Source of the DNA: Metallyticus violacea
Lineage: Eukaryota > Arthropoda > Insecta > Mantodea > Metallyticidae
DNA length: 64,000 nucleotides
Direction: 5' to 3'
NCBI GenBank assembly: GCA_030762175.1
Contig: CM060838.1
Coordinates: forward strand, 15,692,001-15,756,000
In this document: one piece after another, positions 24,299 through 35,789 of the stretch
Layout: the number at the start of each line of letters is the position of its first letter
How positions within the stretch are numbered: position 1 is the stretch's first letter
Position numbers and translations under genes: made by a program
The notes under the pieces: generated by a model
The model's input: the letters and a program-made list of their open reading frames with translations, nothing else
What the model was told of the DNA's origin: nothing
Database searches by the model: none

Positions 24299-27200
24299 CT
24301 TTCATTCAAAGGGACTAAAGAAAGAAAATATAATCTAAAGATATAAAACGTTAATTATTATTGATTTACATCAACGTATGGCAGGCGAATATCTACCATG
24401 ATTAAAATATCGCGCAGAGAGGCCATATGAGGTAAATAAGGTTATTCTAAATCAATTCCAGATTTCAAATGACAATTATTTTGGCAAAACTTTAGATTCT
24501 GCAAAAATAAAAATACAAATTTGTGCATTTAAATAAATCTAATGTTAATATAATAAGAATAATTCAGAATAATATAAAAAATAAGGAAGGAGGAGCTAAA
24601 TATAGCTGTTGTTCAATAAAAAATTATTGTTCTTTAATGCTATAAGTTGTAATAGTGTCTATGTTTACAATGATATCCGAAATAAATTATTTCAGTTATT
24701 CACGAGTAGTAGGTTTATTGAAAATATCGTTTCTTTGAGATAACACATTTTATGCCTCACTAAAGAAGACACTGTCCGCCACGTGTCCAAGAGCCAAGCT
24801 CGAAATATCGTATATATACGATATACCTTTTATATATATATATAAAAGGTCAGTAGGATAGAGTTGTAGCAAAAGTCCAATAGAAGTGTGCGAGGTAGAC
24901 CGTTCCTCCTCCAGATATTTCTCCAAGGCAGAAACATACAGCCCAGTAGAAATGACAGCGCTAAACAAAATATTAATCTGTGCCCTTACAAAACTACCAT
25001 ATAAAACGTACTCCAATATATTTCCTGTTTTGCGCAGAACGCACAAAGATGTACCGCTATGCCGTCAGTGTTTTATTGGAAAATCACAGTAAATTCAAAC
25101 AGATGGCTTTTTAATATAGGTGCTGCTTTTGTTTTTACGTTTCAGCTTTAGACTTTCTCTGATAAAAACTGTATTTATATCTTCTGGCTTATGCATGAAA
25201 AAATTATTATACAAAAAACTAGAAAGTCCAGGTTTTTCGGATATGTCACAAGCTAATGAACTTCATCCGCAAAAACCCTGCCTTGTGTTGTTGATACGTC
25301 TCTGCTATCTTTTGTGGTTTAGCTATTTGCCCTCCCTTTCTAAAAACTGTACAATAATGAATGCCATAGTAATGCAAGCTCCTTTATGTATCAGATAAAG
25401 GTCAGCATATTAGCTTCTCTCAGTGCTTTAAAACTGGTTTTCAAATAACTAGGTGATGCTGCAAGTACTGCTATTTCAGCCCATACTGTTATTTACGTTT
25501 ACAATAAATTAATATTTTAAAAAGAAGCCAGCAAAAGCATTCCTTTAATGTTTATTAATAATATACCAGCTGACCCTTATACGCCGTCCTTTAATTGAAG
25601 GTAGATTTCCCTACAGCACAAGAATTTTCAAGCAAGCTATTGACATCTAAAGTAGGTATGGGATTTTTATTGATTTACATCAAGTACTGCAGGGAAATCT
25701 ATCTTAATTCTAAAGATGGCGTAGGGGGGGGGGCTACCTGGTATTTCACATTAAAACAGGAGAGAATAAATCTTGTGCAAAATTTGAAATAAAAATATTA
25801 AAAAGTAGAATATTTTATGTTGCTAAATATATTGCCTTCATTATTTGCATACTTGCACCGTATATCCTGAATTTGTGAACCATGTTTTTGTTAATTTTAT
25901 ATATAATAAACAGAGGAGCAAACGGCGATATAAATTTTGAAATAATTAGAATCCAGTGAGATAATATATAAAAATTCCATCAACATTTCTAAATTAACAA
26001 TTTTAGTACACTATTTTCTTTTACAATGGATAGAGTTCGAAAATGAGCAAAATTCACAGTTTCCGTTATTTGTATTTATAGAAAAAATTAACTGATACTT
26101 AATTTATTTAATATATATAATAAATTAAGTATACAACTTCTGTCCAGTAGATTATTATCAGAACCCAGTATTTTCACGGAAACAAAAAAGTTCATAGGGT
26201 ATTATATGGGAAAAGTTTTATGATAAAAACAACCCAAAACGAAAATGTGCAATAAAATTTTTCTAAGTGGCAAGACCCATATTTAAAAAACTGTAATATC
26301 ACTAGGAATTCCAAATTAATAAACTGTGTTTCACAATTTTAAGTTTTGAAAATGGCAGATGTATTTGTTGATGTTTCAAATAAACATCTTTTAATATGTG
26401 AGTTGGCAACATAAAAAATATGCTTCAGAAATTAAGACTTGACAGTTGGCATTACAACATTATTTCTTCTCTTTTTGGTTAATTATTTTTTCTAGTTCCT
26501 GTACTACAAATTATACCATATAGTTCACTTAATTTTACGACATATCCACGTATCTCATTGTTTCATCTTAATTTACAGAGTTTTCTTAAGAAATATATTC
26601 GCTATATTCTCATTCTCATAAAATGCACTTCCCTTATGAGTTTCTAATGCGCATTATGATGTTTTTCAATAGATTTCATATGTATAATAATTATGCATAA
26701 TAAGTTCGAAATGTCACATTCTTGGTGGTTTAAAAGTCAGTGATCACATATTTCATTCATAATATGTTTAATTTCCATTCATTGTTTCAGAAGTTATTAA
26801 AATAAGTATTTATTTGGTCAAATAATACACTTTGCGATTTATCCTTCATCCAAATATACAGTTCACAATCGTAACACTTAACTAGGTGGTCAATTATTAT
26901 GTTTAAATGTGTTCATAAGCTTTAAATTAATTTTAACAAATAATTTTAAACACTAATTATAGATTGGTTGACATTCATTTGCAAAAGAATTCTGGTGGAA
27001 TCGGTAAAACAATATTCAATAATTTGCAGTTAATATAAATGAAATTCGTATGGTCCTTTCTAATTCAGCTCCAAGGGAAGAGAAATGTATTTATATTAGT
27101 TCAAAAAGTATGGATGTACTTGGTACATTTGAGTAAAGCTTCTTGCTGTAATATGCAAAATGACATTGTACTTTGTAAGGAAAGATATTCGTTTTTACAA

Positions 27201-27520
27201 CCAAAACATTAACTGAAGCTTTAAGAATTTGAATAAAAAGAGATATTGCTGCAATAATTGAAGGAGGTAGAAACAGTGATTATAATAAAATCAGAAGTGT
27301 TAAGGTGTCCACGGATTTTGCAATTATTTATAACACAGTTTGGAAAATGAAACGTCTTTGTTAATACCCAAATAAAGTGAATGAATGTTTCAGGGTCAAG
27401 TCATGTGGCAATCAAGGCATCAGAGTTTCCAACGCAGGCTAAATATGGCAGAGAGTAATTTTTTTAAGCATCGCGCCGGAAATTGTCTTTAAATAAATAT
27501 ACTTTTTTTTTCTAAAATAG
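24299..27520. other. Unassigned AT-rich DNA
   Basis: Contains a 26-bp palindrome (24825-24850) and a 10-G run at 25724-25733, both in otherwise AT-rich sequence. Frames of 60-98 codons at 24750-25792 have no recognised domain. The stretch 25800-27480 shows no structure I can name. Confidence 0.5.
24825..24850. repeat. Perfect 26-bp palindrome
   Basis: ACCTTTTATATATA is followed directly by its reverse complement, centred on the TA run. It sits 10 bases after a second small palindromic stretch, CGTATATATACG (24810-24821). Confidence 0.95.
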
Positions 27521-27750
27521 TGTTTCAACGCCTATTTTAATTACTGTGACATTACAGGCGGTGGACACATACCGAGATGAAATGATACATGGGAAAGGAA
27601 TTTTGAGAAGAAGCTTCCCAGGCCTAAGTTTAGAGTACCTCACCAGCATTTGCTGCTGATAAGGGCTGAAGTGAACTTGCATGGGTTGGTGGGGCTCAAA
27701 TCTCAAGCCTCCCGTTCACGAGTATGTGCCTGAACTACCTTGCCGCCGCT
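27521..27750 (-). mobile_element. SINE-A copy, strongly diverged
   Basis: Minus-strand order is preserved: head near 27750 (GGCGGCAAGG), B box region GATTTGAGCCCC (decayed), CTAAACTTAGGCCTGGGAAG, then the ACCGCCTGTAATG end and AACA at 27521. The many substitutions and a lost CCTGACTGAGG block make this one of the oldest copies here. Confidence 0.8.
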
Positions 27751-27991
27751 ATCGATAAGATGGGGATGAGAGGGTCTTAAGAAGCAGTTACAGAATGAAC
27801 ACTTGCTCAGATCACGGTTCCCAAGTATATAATCGCGGCATCACCTCAGAGGAGACAAGCGTGGTCACAACGGTGCATAACAATATAATGTAAAACTATG
27901 TTCGCAAAGAAATGCTTTTAATTTTACTGTGAGGTTAAATTTTAGACTCATTTCTTACACACGTTAAGTAGAAAATTTAGTTTAAAAACGA

Positions 27992-28003
27992 ACCAGAAAA
28001 CGA
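27992..28003. repeat. Target-site duplication, left
   Basis: ACCAGAAAACGA, exactly repeated at 28278-28289 around the SINE-A copy. Confidence 0.95.
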
Positions 28004-28277
28004 ATGAATGCATGGTGTTTAATGCTCGTTTTTGCTACAGGCGATGGACACTGATGGATGATATATGAGATGAAATGATATATTGGGAAAGGATTTATTT
28101 TTAAGGAAGGGATCGTTCCAGGCCTAAGTTTAGGGTATCTCCCCGGCATTTGCCATTTATGAGGACTGAGAAAAACCTGGAAAAAACCTCAATCAGGGAC
28201 GACGGTCCTGGCGGGATTCGAACCCAGACCTCCCGCTCACGAGTCCGCAACTGAACGACCTCGGCCACCCGTGGCGG
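28004..28277 (-). mobile_element. SINE-A copy with exact 12-bp TSD
   Basis: Minus-strand head begins CCGCCACGGGTGGCCGAGGT at 28277 with B box GGGTTCGAATCCCG. The whole consensus follows to AAACACCATG, with a short ATTC-rich tail (28004-28013). ACCAGAAAACGA flanks both sides. Near-consensus sequence and an exact duplication indicate recent insertion. Confidence 0.96.
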
Positions 28278-28289
28278 ACCAGAAAACGA
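28278..28289. repeat. Target-site duplication, right
   Basis: Second copy of ACCAGAAAACGA. Confidence 0.95.
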
Positions 28290-31200
28290 GCAGGTTCAAC
28301 TTCTTTAATATCGCCAAGGAGTTCAAATAATAAATCTTCTGACTGGGCGATACGGAATTCAATACTCAACAGCTGTATGGGGATTTTTCTTCTGCTAATA
28401 TCCTCCAGAAAACCGCAGGTTCTCTCAGCCAGCTGTTCAATTGAGAACCATGGAAATTTCCTTTCCTACAAATTCCCCGAGGGAAAAGGAAGAATGAAAG
28501 CAGGAGGGGAAATAAGTGTTGACTGCACTACCCCATATGTGTGCCATTTTCTTGTCACTCGTTCTAGACAGGAGGTACCATTAACTACTGAATTTTGGAT
28601 AAAGCTCCTTTTTAACCTTACCATTTTCGATTGAATCAACGCCAGCTATTTTCCCCCTGTTAGAATATTTAATTAAGCGCTTGATTTTGCAGACATACAG
28701 ATGGCCCATTTATCTTGCTCGCCCAAAATATTTTTTTTTTTCTGATGCGTCAAATGAAAAAGTGTTTCAACAAATGTTTTTCAATAATATTGTCACTCTC
28801 GATGATGCCCTCCACTATATAATAAGGTCTGTCATTTTATCGAACTATTTAATATGTTTTGAATAAGTAAAACGTTATAAGTACATTTCCTCTGTTTTGT
28901 TGAATGCATGGCTTATTAGAGTAAGACTTTGTTTCCAGAGTCTGATGAAATATGTTTCGGCATATTGTGTTCACTAAGGGGGGGGGGGGGAAGAGTAGAT
29001 TCTGGAAGCGTTCATTTGTCTTCAGGTTGTTGTAGTTTTTTTTTTTTTTTTTCTTCCCTCGGCGCTTGATAAACCACATGTATCTGTGCGTGGCCTTATA
29101 GCTTTTAGCCTCAGTCTGTCATCAACAATCACATCAAACTCTCCATGGCAAACGTATGTGGCTAAAAGCAGGTGTTTAGCAACGAGAACTAACGAAGTTC
29201 AAATCCTACCAATGTATGAATTGTTTAATTTGTTATTTTTGCATCTCTGTTTTCAAAATAAGTAGGAAATTAATAACTGTATTGCCATACGTTGAACATT
29301 AATTTTACTTGCGAAATCAAACAAATAAAGTTTCGAAACTAAGCATTTCTTATTACTAAACGCATGCTTTTGACGCTCAGCTTTCAGAGCACACGGTCCG
29401 AGCAAACGCACTTACTGTTTATTGCATAACTTTGAATATGAACTAAAGACCACATGTGAACCCAAGGTTCGGAAATGCTTCCGATGTTTTTCGGTTATGG
29501 TTTCGGACGTTGCTCCCCTTTCTCCCTCTTATATTTTGCCTAAGGGTGTAAGTGCATGTTATCTAGAACATCTTTTCGAAAAATAAAATGTATTTGAAAA
29601 AGAAGCGGTTTGAGAGTTGAACTGATAAACCATATACTGTCCATATTATGTGAGTAGAACATTCTATATGAAAATGATCTCATAGAGCTTGTAAATTACT
29701 AATACTAAAATTACTTATTAAATATTGAAGGTTTTTAAAAGTTTGAGGTATTAACGGTTTATTAAAATGTTACCAGTGTCTTGAGAAATATTAAAAGTTA
29801 TCTCACATTTGGCTAAATCTGCTTTTAGAATACCAAATTGTATTAGTTTATTTGTTGTGGAAGTATTGTGCCTGCATTATTCTAGAAAACAAATTAAAAT
29901 CTCTTTCCCCCAAGCGTAGTTGATGCTCGGCATTTTCCAGTTAGATGTGGTTGTATAAAAAAAGTATTTTCATTGTCTACTTTGTATTTGATATCAGTTG
30001 AAGCCAGGGGTAGTAGCGCCCAATGTTTTAATTCGGAATGTTCCCACTGATGTCGCTTCGTAGCCAGGTACATCGATCCCAAACCCTCGTGAACATATAC
30101 CATAGCTGGGGATTCTAATATACGTTCTTACTGTTCCAGTGCAGCCAACCTTAACATTCCCTTCGCAGTTCCGATTATTTCAATAGCAGATTGGGGTACT
30201 GGTTGACACAATATTGGACATGTAAATATTACAGCTTAGAATGAGTTTCAGCAACAGAAAGCGGGTTAGTTCACCATAAAAGCGCGAAACAAAACAGAAA
30301 AAGAACAAACTAAAAGTATGAATGCTGCATTTAAAGGGTAAATAATTATGAACACTGAGAGAATGAATAAATGTGAAGTAAAATATACTCCATATCAAAA
30401 AAAATGTTTATAACATTGGTGCCTACTAAATTGAAACTAGATATATTTAGTTGAGTTTAATTATTAATTATCTAATATTAGTGCAAGTGAATTGTATTGT
30501 GTTGACCTTCCATAATTTTGCAGTTTAGATAAAAATTGGTAGCTTTCCAGAAAAACATATCAAGCTTTGAAACTGAATTTACCAAAAAATTGTTAAAGAA
30601 CACTATTCATTCCTGCCGAATTGAATAACTTACCCCATGTTTTTAAAATGCTTGAATCAGATAGAAATAAATAATAGCATTTTTATTTTCGTATTCTTTC
30701 AAATAATGTTTAAAGTAGCTCATCACATATAGCAGGAATTGAGTACCAATTGCAAAAAAGTTATGAAAGTCTGGGGAAAGAGACACGTGCGGATAGACAG
30801 AAATAGAGAGTAAAAGCTTTGCGGGATAATTTGAAGGACCTGGCTCATTAGTACAAACTTCACATAAAAGACGAACTGAAGAACACGAAGAGGAACTGCA
30901 GGAAACATGAATTTTAGAGGGTAAACGGGAGCATAATTTGGCGCTAGAATGAGATAATTTCCAGCAACTTGAATTTGTAAAGATTTATTTATAAATTTCA
31001 TTTTGTTTCAGCCGTTAATGACAGCTGATGCTTTTATTCTGCTCTCGTGCTCCGTACCGGTAGCCAGGATGCATAAAACAGATAAAGAATCCCAAGAAAG
31101 CTCCTGTATATGGCATCTCAGAATTCGCGCATTGACCCGCAGGATCATGTTCTAAGCCCAAATTCGCTATTCCCTACCTTTGCAGAAGGTATTTTGTCCG

Positions 31201-31457
31201 TATGAGATTCCTTTAAGGCTATAGAGGATAGAAAAGACTATACAGATCTTGATTTATGGTAGTGAAACATTTAAATAAATTGCCGTCAGTGGAAACAGAT
31301 TATGTTATAAAACCTATGATTGTTTAACTTCGATAAATTATAAAATGAACACACTAGAACAGTGATTTCATTCTTTTCTAATAATAGTGCGTGTTCAACC
31401 TTAACCCACGCATCATCCATCCTTAGTTGCAGTTTAATGTTGGAAATTTTTTTTAAT
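28290..31457. other. Unassigned DNA
   Basis: Contains a G13 run (28978-28990) and a T17 run (29036-29052). Frames of 60-92 codons (28377, 28681, 29894, 30180, 30723) have no recognised domain. A sequence at 29165-29215 ending GTTCAAATCC is weakly tRNA-like but not convincing. Confidence 0.45.
28978..28990 (+). repeat. G13 homopolymer
   Basis: Thirteen consecutive G on the plus strand, unusual in this AT-rich window, followed 45 bases later by a T17 run (29036-29052). Confidence 0.95.
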
Positions 31458-31727
31458 ATTGTTTAACGCCCGTTTTTTACTGAGGCATCACAGGCGGTGG
31501 GCACTGATGATGCGAGATGAAATGATATATTGAGAAAGGACTTATTTTTTTAAAGGAAGAAAACGTTCCCATCCTAAGTTTAGGGTATCTACCCGGCATT
31601 TGCCATTTATGAGGACTCAGGAAAACAGCGAAAAAACCTCAGTCAGGGAGGAGGTTCTGATGGGATTCGAACTCCAGACCTCCCGCTCACGGGTCCGCGC
31701 CTTAAAGACCTCGGCCACCCTGGCGGT
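31458..31727 (-). mobile_element. SINE-A copy, full length
   Basis: Minus-strand head at 31727 (CCGCCAGGGTGGCCGAGG), B box GGAGTTCGAATCCC, CCTGACTGAGG, CTAAACTTAGGATGGGAACG and the complete 3' end to GGGCGTTAAACAATATT. Flanks TAATGTTGGAA and TAATGCTAGAA may be a decayed duplication, but this is weak. Confidence 0.93.
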
Positions 31728-31927
31728 AATGCTAGAAGTGAAAATTCTTCATTGGAGAAATAGATTCTTAGCAATATAATTTATTAGAATTTGCTGTGAC
31801 GCACAAATTGCAGTTACAAACATTGGCAATGAAATGAAATGCCTTTCCTGTTTAACAGTTACTTTATGTATTTAGGAATCGATTTTTACTGAAATACTGA
31901 AGTATATGCGGTTTTCTTTTAAAAATA

Positions 31928-32663
31928 CACAGGATGCCAAAATGTATACACACTTCAAGCAAAGAAAAAACGGTGTTAACATAACAAAACTGAATTCACA
32001 CAAACACTAATGAGCACTAATCATCTTAGACATTTACAGTTACAACAGTTGCTCAAAATGCCCACCATCGGCATCGATACACTTCTGAGTGAGCAACGTT
32101 TGCGAAAGTGTCCTCAGCGATTGCAGTACAGCCGTTTCAATTTCTTCCCGAAGTGCTGTCAGTGTAGCTGGTTTTCTACGGTATACAACATCCTTAAGAG
32201 TTCCCCATAGGTAGAAGTTCAGGGGAGTTAGATTCGGAGAACGCGGTGAAACTCTATCGGACCTCCTCGTCCTATGTAGTACTTTGAATAGTGTCTAGGA
32301 TCCAGGGCGCGGGGCTTGTTGCTGAACGAGGTCTCCCAGATCTGCCCTTATGAACATCGCATACGGTACCATAAGTCTCAATTTTGTCTCGAATGTTTTT
32401 ACTCGCGTTGGCGGTTCTGTTCTGTACATACGTCTCCATTGTCTTTGAGTTTCAACAACATTCTCGGTTTTCCAATAGCACTTCAAAATTGCTTTCCGCT
32501 GTTCAAACGATAATCTTGTCTCCATTTTGTTGTAGCAACGCTAGGTTAACGTAATGTGAGTCACATCTGTTTACAGAACATACTACACATTACTGTTGTT
32601 TTTCGGTGCAACTTTGAAATACATTAAATAGATGTGTGTATACATTTTGGGACCCTCTATGTG
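31928..32663 (-). mobile_element. Mariner-like element, internally deleted copy 2
   Basis: Non-autonomous DNA transposon of about 736 bp, same family as 18302-18986. TA flanks at 31926-31927 and 32664-32665. Inverted ends share CCAAAATGTATACACAC: left at 31935-31951, right as its reverse complement. The minus-strand frame 32525-32295 encodes 76 residues, METRLSFEQRKAILKCYW then a helix-turn-helix-like region (ETQRQWRRMYRTEPPTR) resembling the DUF4817/HTH N-terminus of arthropod mariner-like transposases. It ends in a stop after PRPGS. The sequence then jumps to the C-terminal region (CCGCGTTCTCCGAATCTAAC) and the remaining 3' part matches copy 1, including TTCTACCTATGGGG. The catalytic middle is absent. 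Confidence 0.92.
32295..32525 (-). pseudogene. Transposase N-terminal fragment of mariner copy 2
   Basis: 76 codons starting at the same ATG seen in copy 1. Residues 1-55 look like a helix-turn-helix DNA-binding region with the conserved PPTR spacer typical of this transposase group. The remainder (GDLVQQQAPRPGS) corresponds to the linker that normally leads into the catalytic domain. A peptide with only this region could in principle bind the transposon ends, but there is no evidence of expression. Confidence 0.75.
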
Positions 32664-32665
32664 TA

Positions 32666-33347
32666 TTATTTATTAGAAAGTAATGTAAATCAATGTTTCT
32701 GGTTTATTTGATTGTCTTATACGGAAGCTGTTGCACAATACAGTATAATATCTCGTATTTACCGATAATTGTTTTTGCTCCATAAGACCTGCATGATATT
32801 TCCTTTAACTTCAATATTTTGCTTATTGTACCACTTCCTACACTTTTGCCTGAACTCTTAGTCTTACTGCAGCAGTGTGTCATGTTATAGAGAAAATTGG
32901 CTTTTCGAATACTCTCGAAACTTAAAGCCGCCGTGCTGCCTTCGTCGTACATTAGAGACTTGGAAGTGTATGATAAAATGAGAAGTCACGTCAATTAGAT
33001 TGACTGTTCAAAGAGAATGAAAGATAACGAATATAAATTTGTATCGAACTAAGGAAAGAAGAGAAAAACTGGGCGAAATCCTGATTGAGCAAGCATATCT
33101 TCATTGTGATGAAAGGTGGCATAAGAAACATAAGGCGCTAGCATTTGCAATCTGTTTCAAGCTAATATTAAGAAAATTCAAAGTATCTCTCAGAGAATGA
33201 TATCACTCTTTCTTAACATTTCAGCGAAATGAGCGTTATAGAAGAACCGAAATATGTGTAGGTTTTAGTAAGGCCAATTTTTCAATTTGCTTTCGCAACT
33301 TATAAGCTTAATGTGTTGTAATACAGTATGACTTTTTATATTATACT
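32666..33347. other. Unassigned AT-rich DNA
   Basis: An 82-codon minus frame at 32704-32952 has no recognised domain. Nothing else seen. Confidence 0.5.
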
Positions 33348-33598
33348 GTCGATCCTGATTGTCTAGTGGACCATCCATACTTGCCTCGTAGACCCAAGGT
33401 CAAGGGTTCAAACCCGATCAGGAGCGCTGTGTTTTTAGGGCATAAAATTTAAGTATAACCTCCTTTAGATGTGAGTAAAGCTTTTATAGAACGTAAAAGA
33501 ACCTTAAGCCTGAAAGGAGAGGCCTCTAAGCAACATTTATTGGTATTTTTCACGCCCTGAATTGAATGGGTAACTAATGAACTGAGATGTTTAATAGT
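33348..33598 (+). mobile_element. SINE-B copy, diverged
   Basis: Head GTCGATCCTGATTGTCTAGTGG, then CATACTTGCCTCGTAGACCC and B box GGGTTCAAACCCG. The body keeps AAAGAACCTTAAGCCTGAAAG, GAGGCCTCT and CACGCCCTGAATTGAATGGG. The centre (GGAAGTAAAGCCGTGGGTCCC) is mostly lost. Lies in opposite orientation to the copy 194 bases downstream. Confidence 0.88.
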
Positions 33599-33792
33599 AT
33601 TCGATTTCCATGTTTTAGAAAATGTTGAATACTTTTATTGATAACACCTAGTTAATTAAACTGCTTCTGAAATATTTCTGACTTGTTATTCTAAATAGTG
33701 TTGTACTAATTTATCTGCATAAACTCATAATGACTCGTTGGTTATACTTAAAAATTGTAATATAAGATGCAATGGATATCTATGTACTCTTG

Positions 33793-34066
33793 TTTCGTTT
33801 ATTTACGGACGCTCTTTAAAAGCTCAAATCATTAGCATCCCATTCAATTCAGGGAGTGAAATGACCAATAAATTTTGCCAGAGGCCTCTTCTTTCAGGCT
33901 TGAAGCTCTTTTATCATGTCGTAAATGTACGACACGGGTCCCACGCTTTACTTCCCTTCTAAATAAAATATTTTTACGCCTGAAAAAAATCAATCGACCT
34001 TCGCCGGATTGAACCATAATCTTGGGTTCACGAGGAAAGTACGGTTACCACTAGACCAGCAGACCT
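33793..34066 (-). mobile_element. SINE-B copy, diverged
   Basis: Minus-strand head at 34066 (CAGGTCTGCTGGTCTAGTGG) with decayed B box region (GGTTCAATCCGG), GGGAAGTAAAGCGTGGGACCC, AAGAGCTTCAAGCCTG and the 3' AAAGAGCGTCC near 33805. Short deletions in the centre. It makes an inverted pair with 33348-33598. Confidence 0.88.
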
Positions 34067-35789
34067 GTGTTGTATGCGCATCGCAATGCTCAGGCTATCA
34101 GCTAAGACGAACACCCAAGCACAACCTTCTCTTGAGCAGGCGAATGACCATCTTTAAACTTATTAAAATCACTGTGACTGGTGTACTCATAAATAACCAA
34201 TTTCGTGAGGTATATCCCAAAAGAGAAACACAATTTTTAAAAACCTTGCGAACATCGTTGACGGCAGACGTACCAGAAGCCAACAGTTTACATGAGCAAA
34301 TGATCAAGGTGGCACTAGCCATGTGCTCTACTTCTTTCTTGGCACCAACAGAGCACGGCAAACCCATGTAAACAATAGAAAACTTCAATAATGTGACATA
34401 TGGGCGCATTTATAATAGAAATCATGCATTAATAATGGGACAGTAGTGTGCTGTGATAAAACTCCGTCAAAGTGATTATTGTAACAGTTAAGTATTCTAG
34501 AAGAAAACAATCGCAAGGTAATTGCACGCTGGTTTGGCGTGTGTGAAAAATAGAAAAAGTCAAGCTCTGCGCTTGCGTATAGCTGCACGTTTTGAGGTTT
34601 TGGAAGGAAAAGCGCCAGTCTCGAGAAACGTGAGCGGGTCACGATGGACAGCTCCTCACCCTGGCCATCGCAACAGCGTCCTACAAATATTTTTAAATTG
34701 TATTAGGAAATATATACAGAATATAAAAAACTGCAGTAGTAGCGATGAAAGTTCATTGTATCATTTGATTTATCATAAATTCCCTGTGGTTAGATTCCAA
34801 GATGTAAAATATTTATAGGACTTAGGACTGGAGCACGTCCCTAGCCAGTCTATTCCATAGTTAGCTGAAGGAAAAATAAGGAAATAAACGGGTGCTCTTT
34901 CGGGACTGTGACATAAACAGTTGGCTTTAAACCCGATTGTTTTTCTTGGAAAGTTAGAATTCACATATCGGGCTTATGCATCTCCTGTTATTTGCTAATT
35001 AATTTTGACGTAAATGTCAGGAAGTAAACAGTGTTTCTCATTGCATCAACATCTAAATACTTGGTTAAAAGCGATAATTTTGAATAAATCTACTAAATCT
35101 GTTTATACCTAAGAGTCTAGTGAACCATTTGAAAAAAAAAAAACATAAATAACTTCTAACACATTTCTGCTGAGGAACTGTTGTCCGATATAGGCTGGAA
35201 ATGCCGAATAATTCAAATAAATCCCTTCTACCGCGAGATGAAGTCATTGATCTATCCGTGTCGGTGCACTCTAACCTTCAAATCCCAATGTCGACCGGAT
35301 TATGTGATCATTCACGGGATCGGTTTACAGATTGAACCATCCGAGAGTGCAGTGCTGTGTTATGAATGTTTACGGTATGATCTCTTTAGCAAACAATGCC
35401 ACAGCAAGCAAAGTGCACGCTCTGTAGTGAATCCCACGACACCGCCACCATACAGTTTACTCTATCCTACATCCAACGTGAAGAAAAATACCCTTCAAAT
35501 TACAACATTTGACATTAGATAACCATGTGTAACCTCAAGGACAACGCGTAACAACACTTCAAAGGTATTCCCTTTCTCCTTACAGGTATGCTACACAGTG
35601 AACACCCATAACCATATGATAATTTAATCCTCTCACTCTATACGAGAACGGTATGAAATTGGAAAACGCAGAACACAAATCTGAAGATTGCCTGAAGCTG
35701 TTGCTCTGCGCTGAGAAAGAACCTTGACCTTCCCACTGAGCTGAACTGCCCACAGCTACTGATGGTGTCGCATTCATACCTCTCCAGCT
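34067..35789. other. Unassigned DNA, mixed composition
   Basis: Patches at 34080-34380, 34540-34680 and 35180-35580 are richer in GC than the surroundings and carry frames of 98-120 codons on both strands without recognised domains. The patch nearest the LINE remnant (35180-35780) may be its decayed upstream part, but I could not identify reverse transcriptase motifs there. Confidence 0.4.

Noticed and set aside
29165..29215. tRNA-like GTTCAAATCC with upstream GGCTAAAAGC
   Set aside because: Stems do not pair and no repeat body follows.
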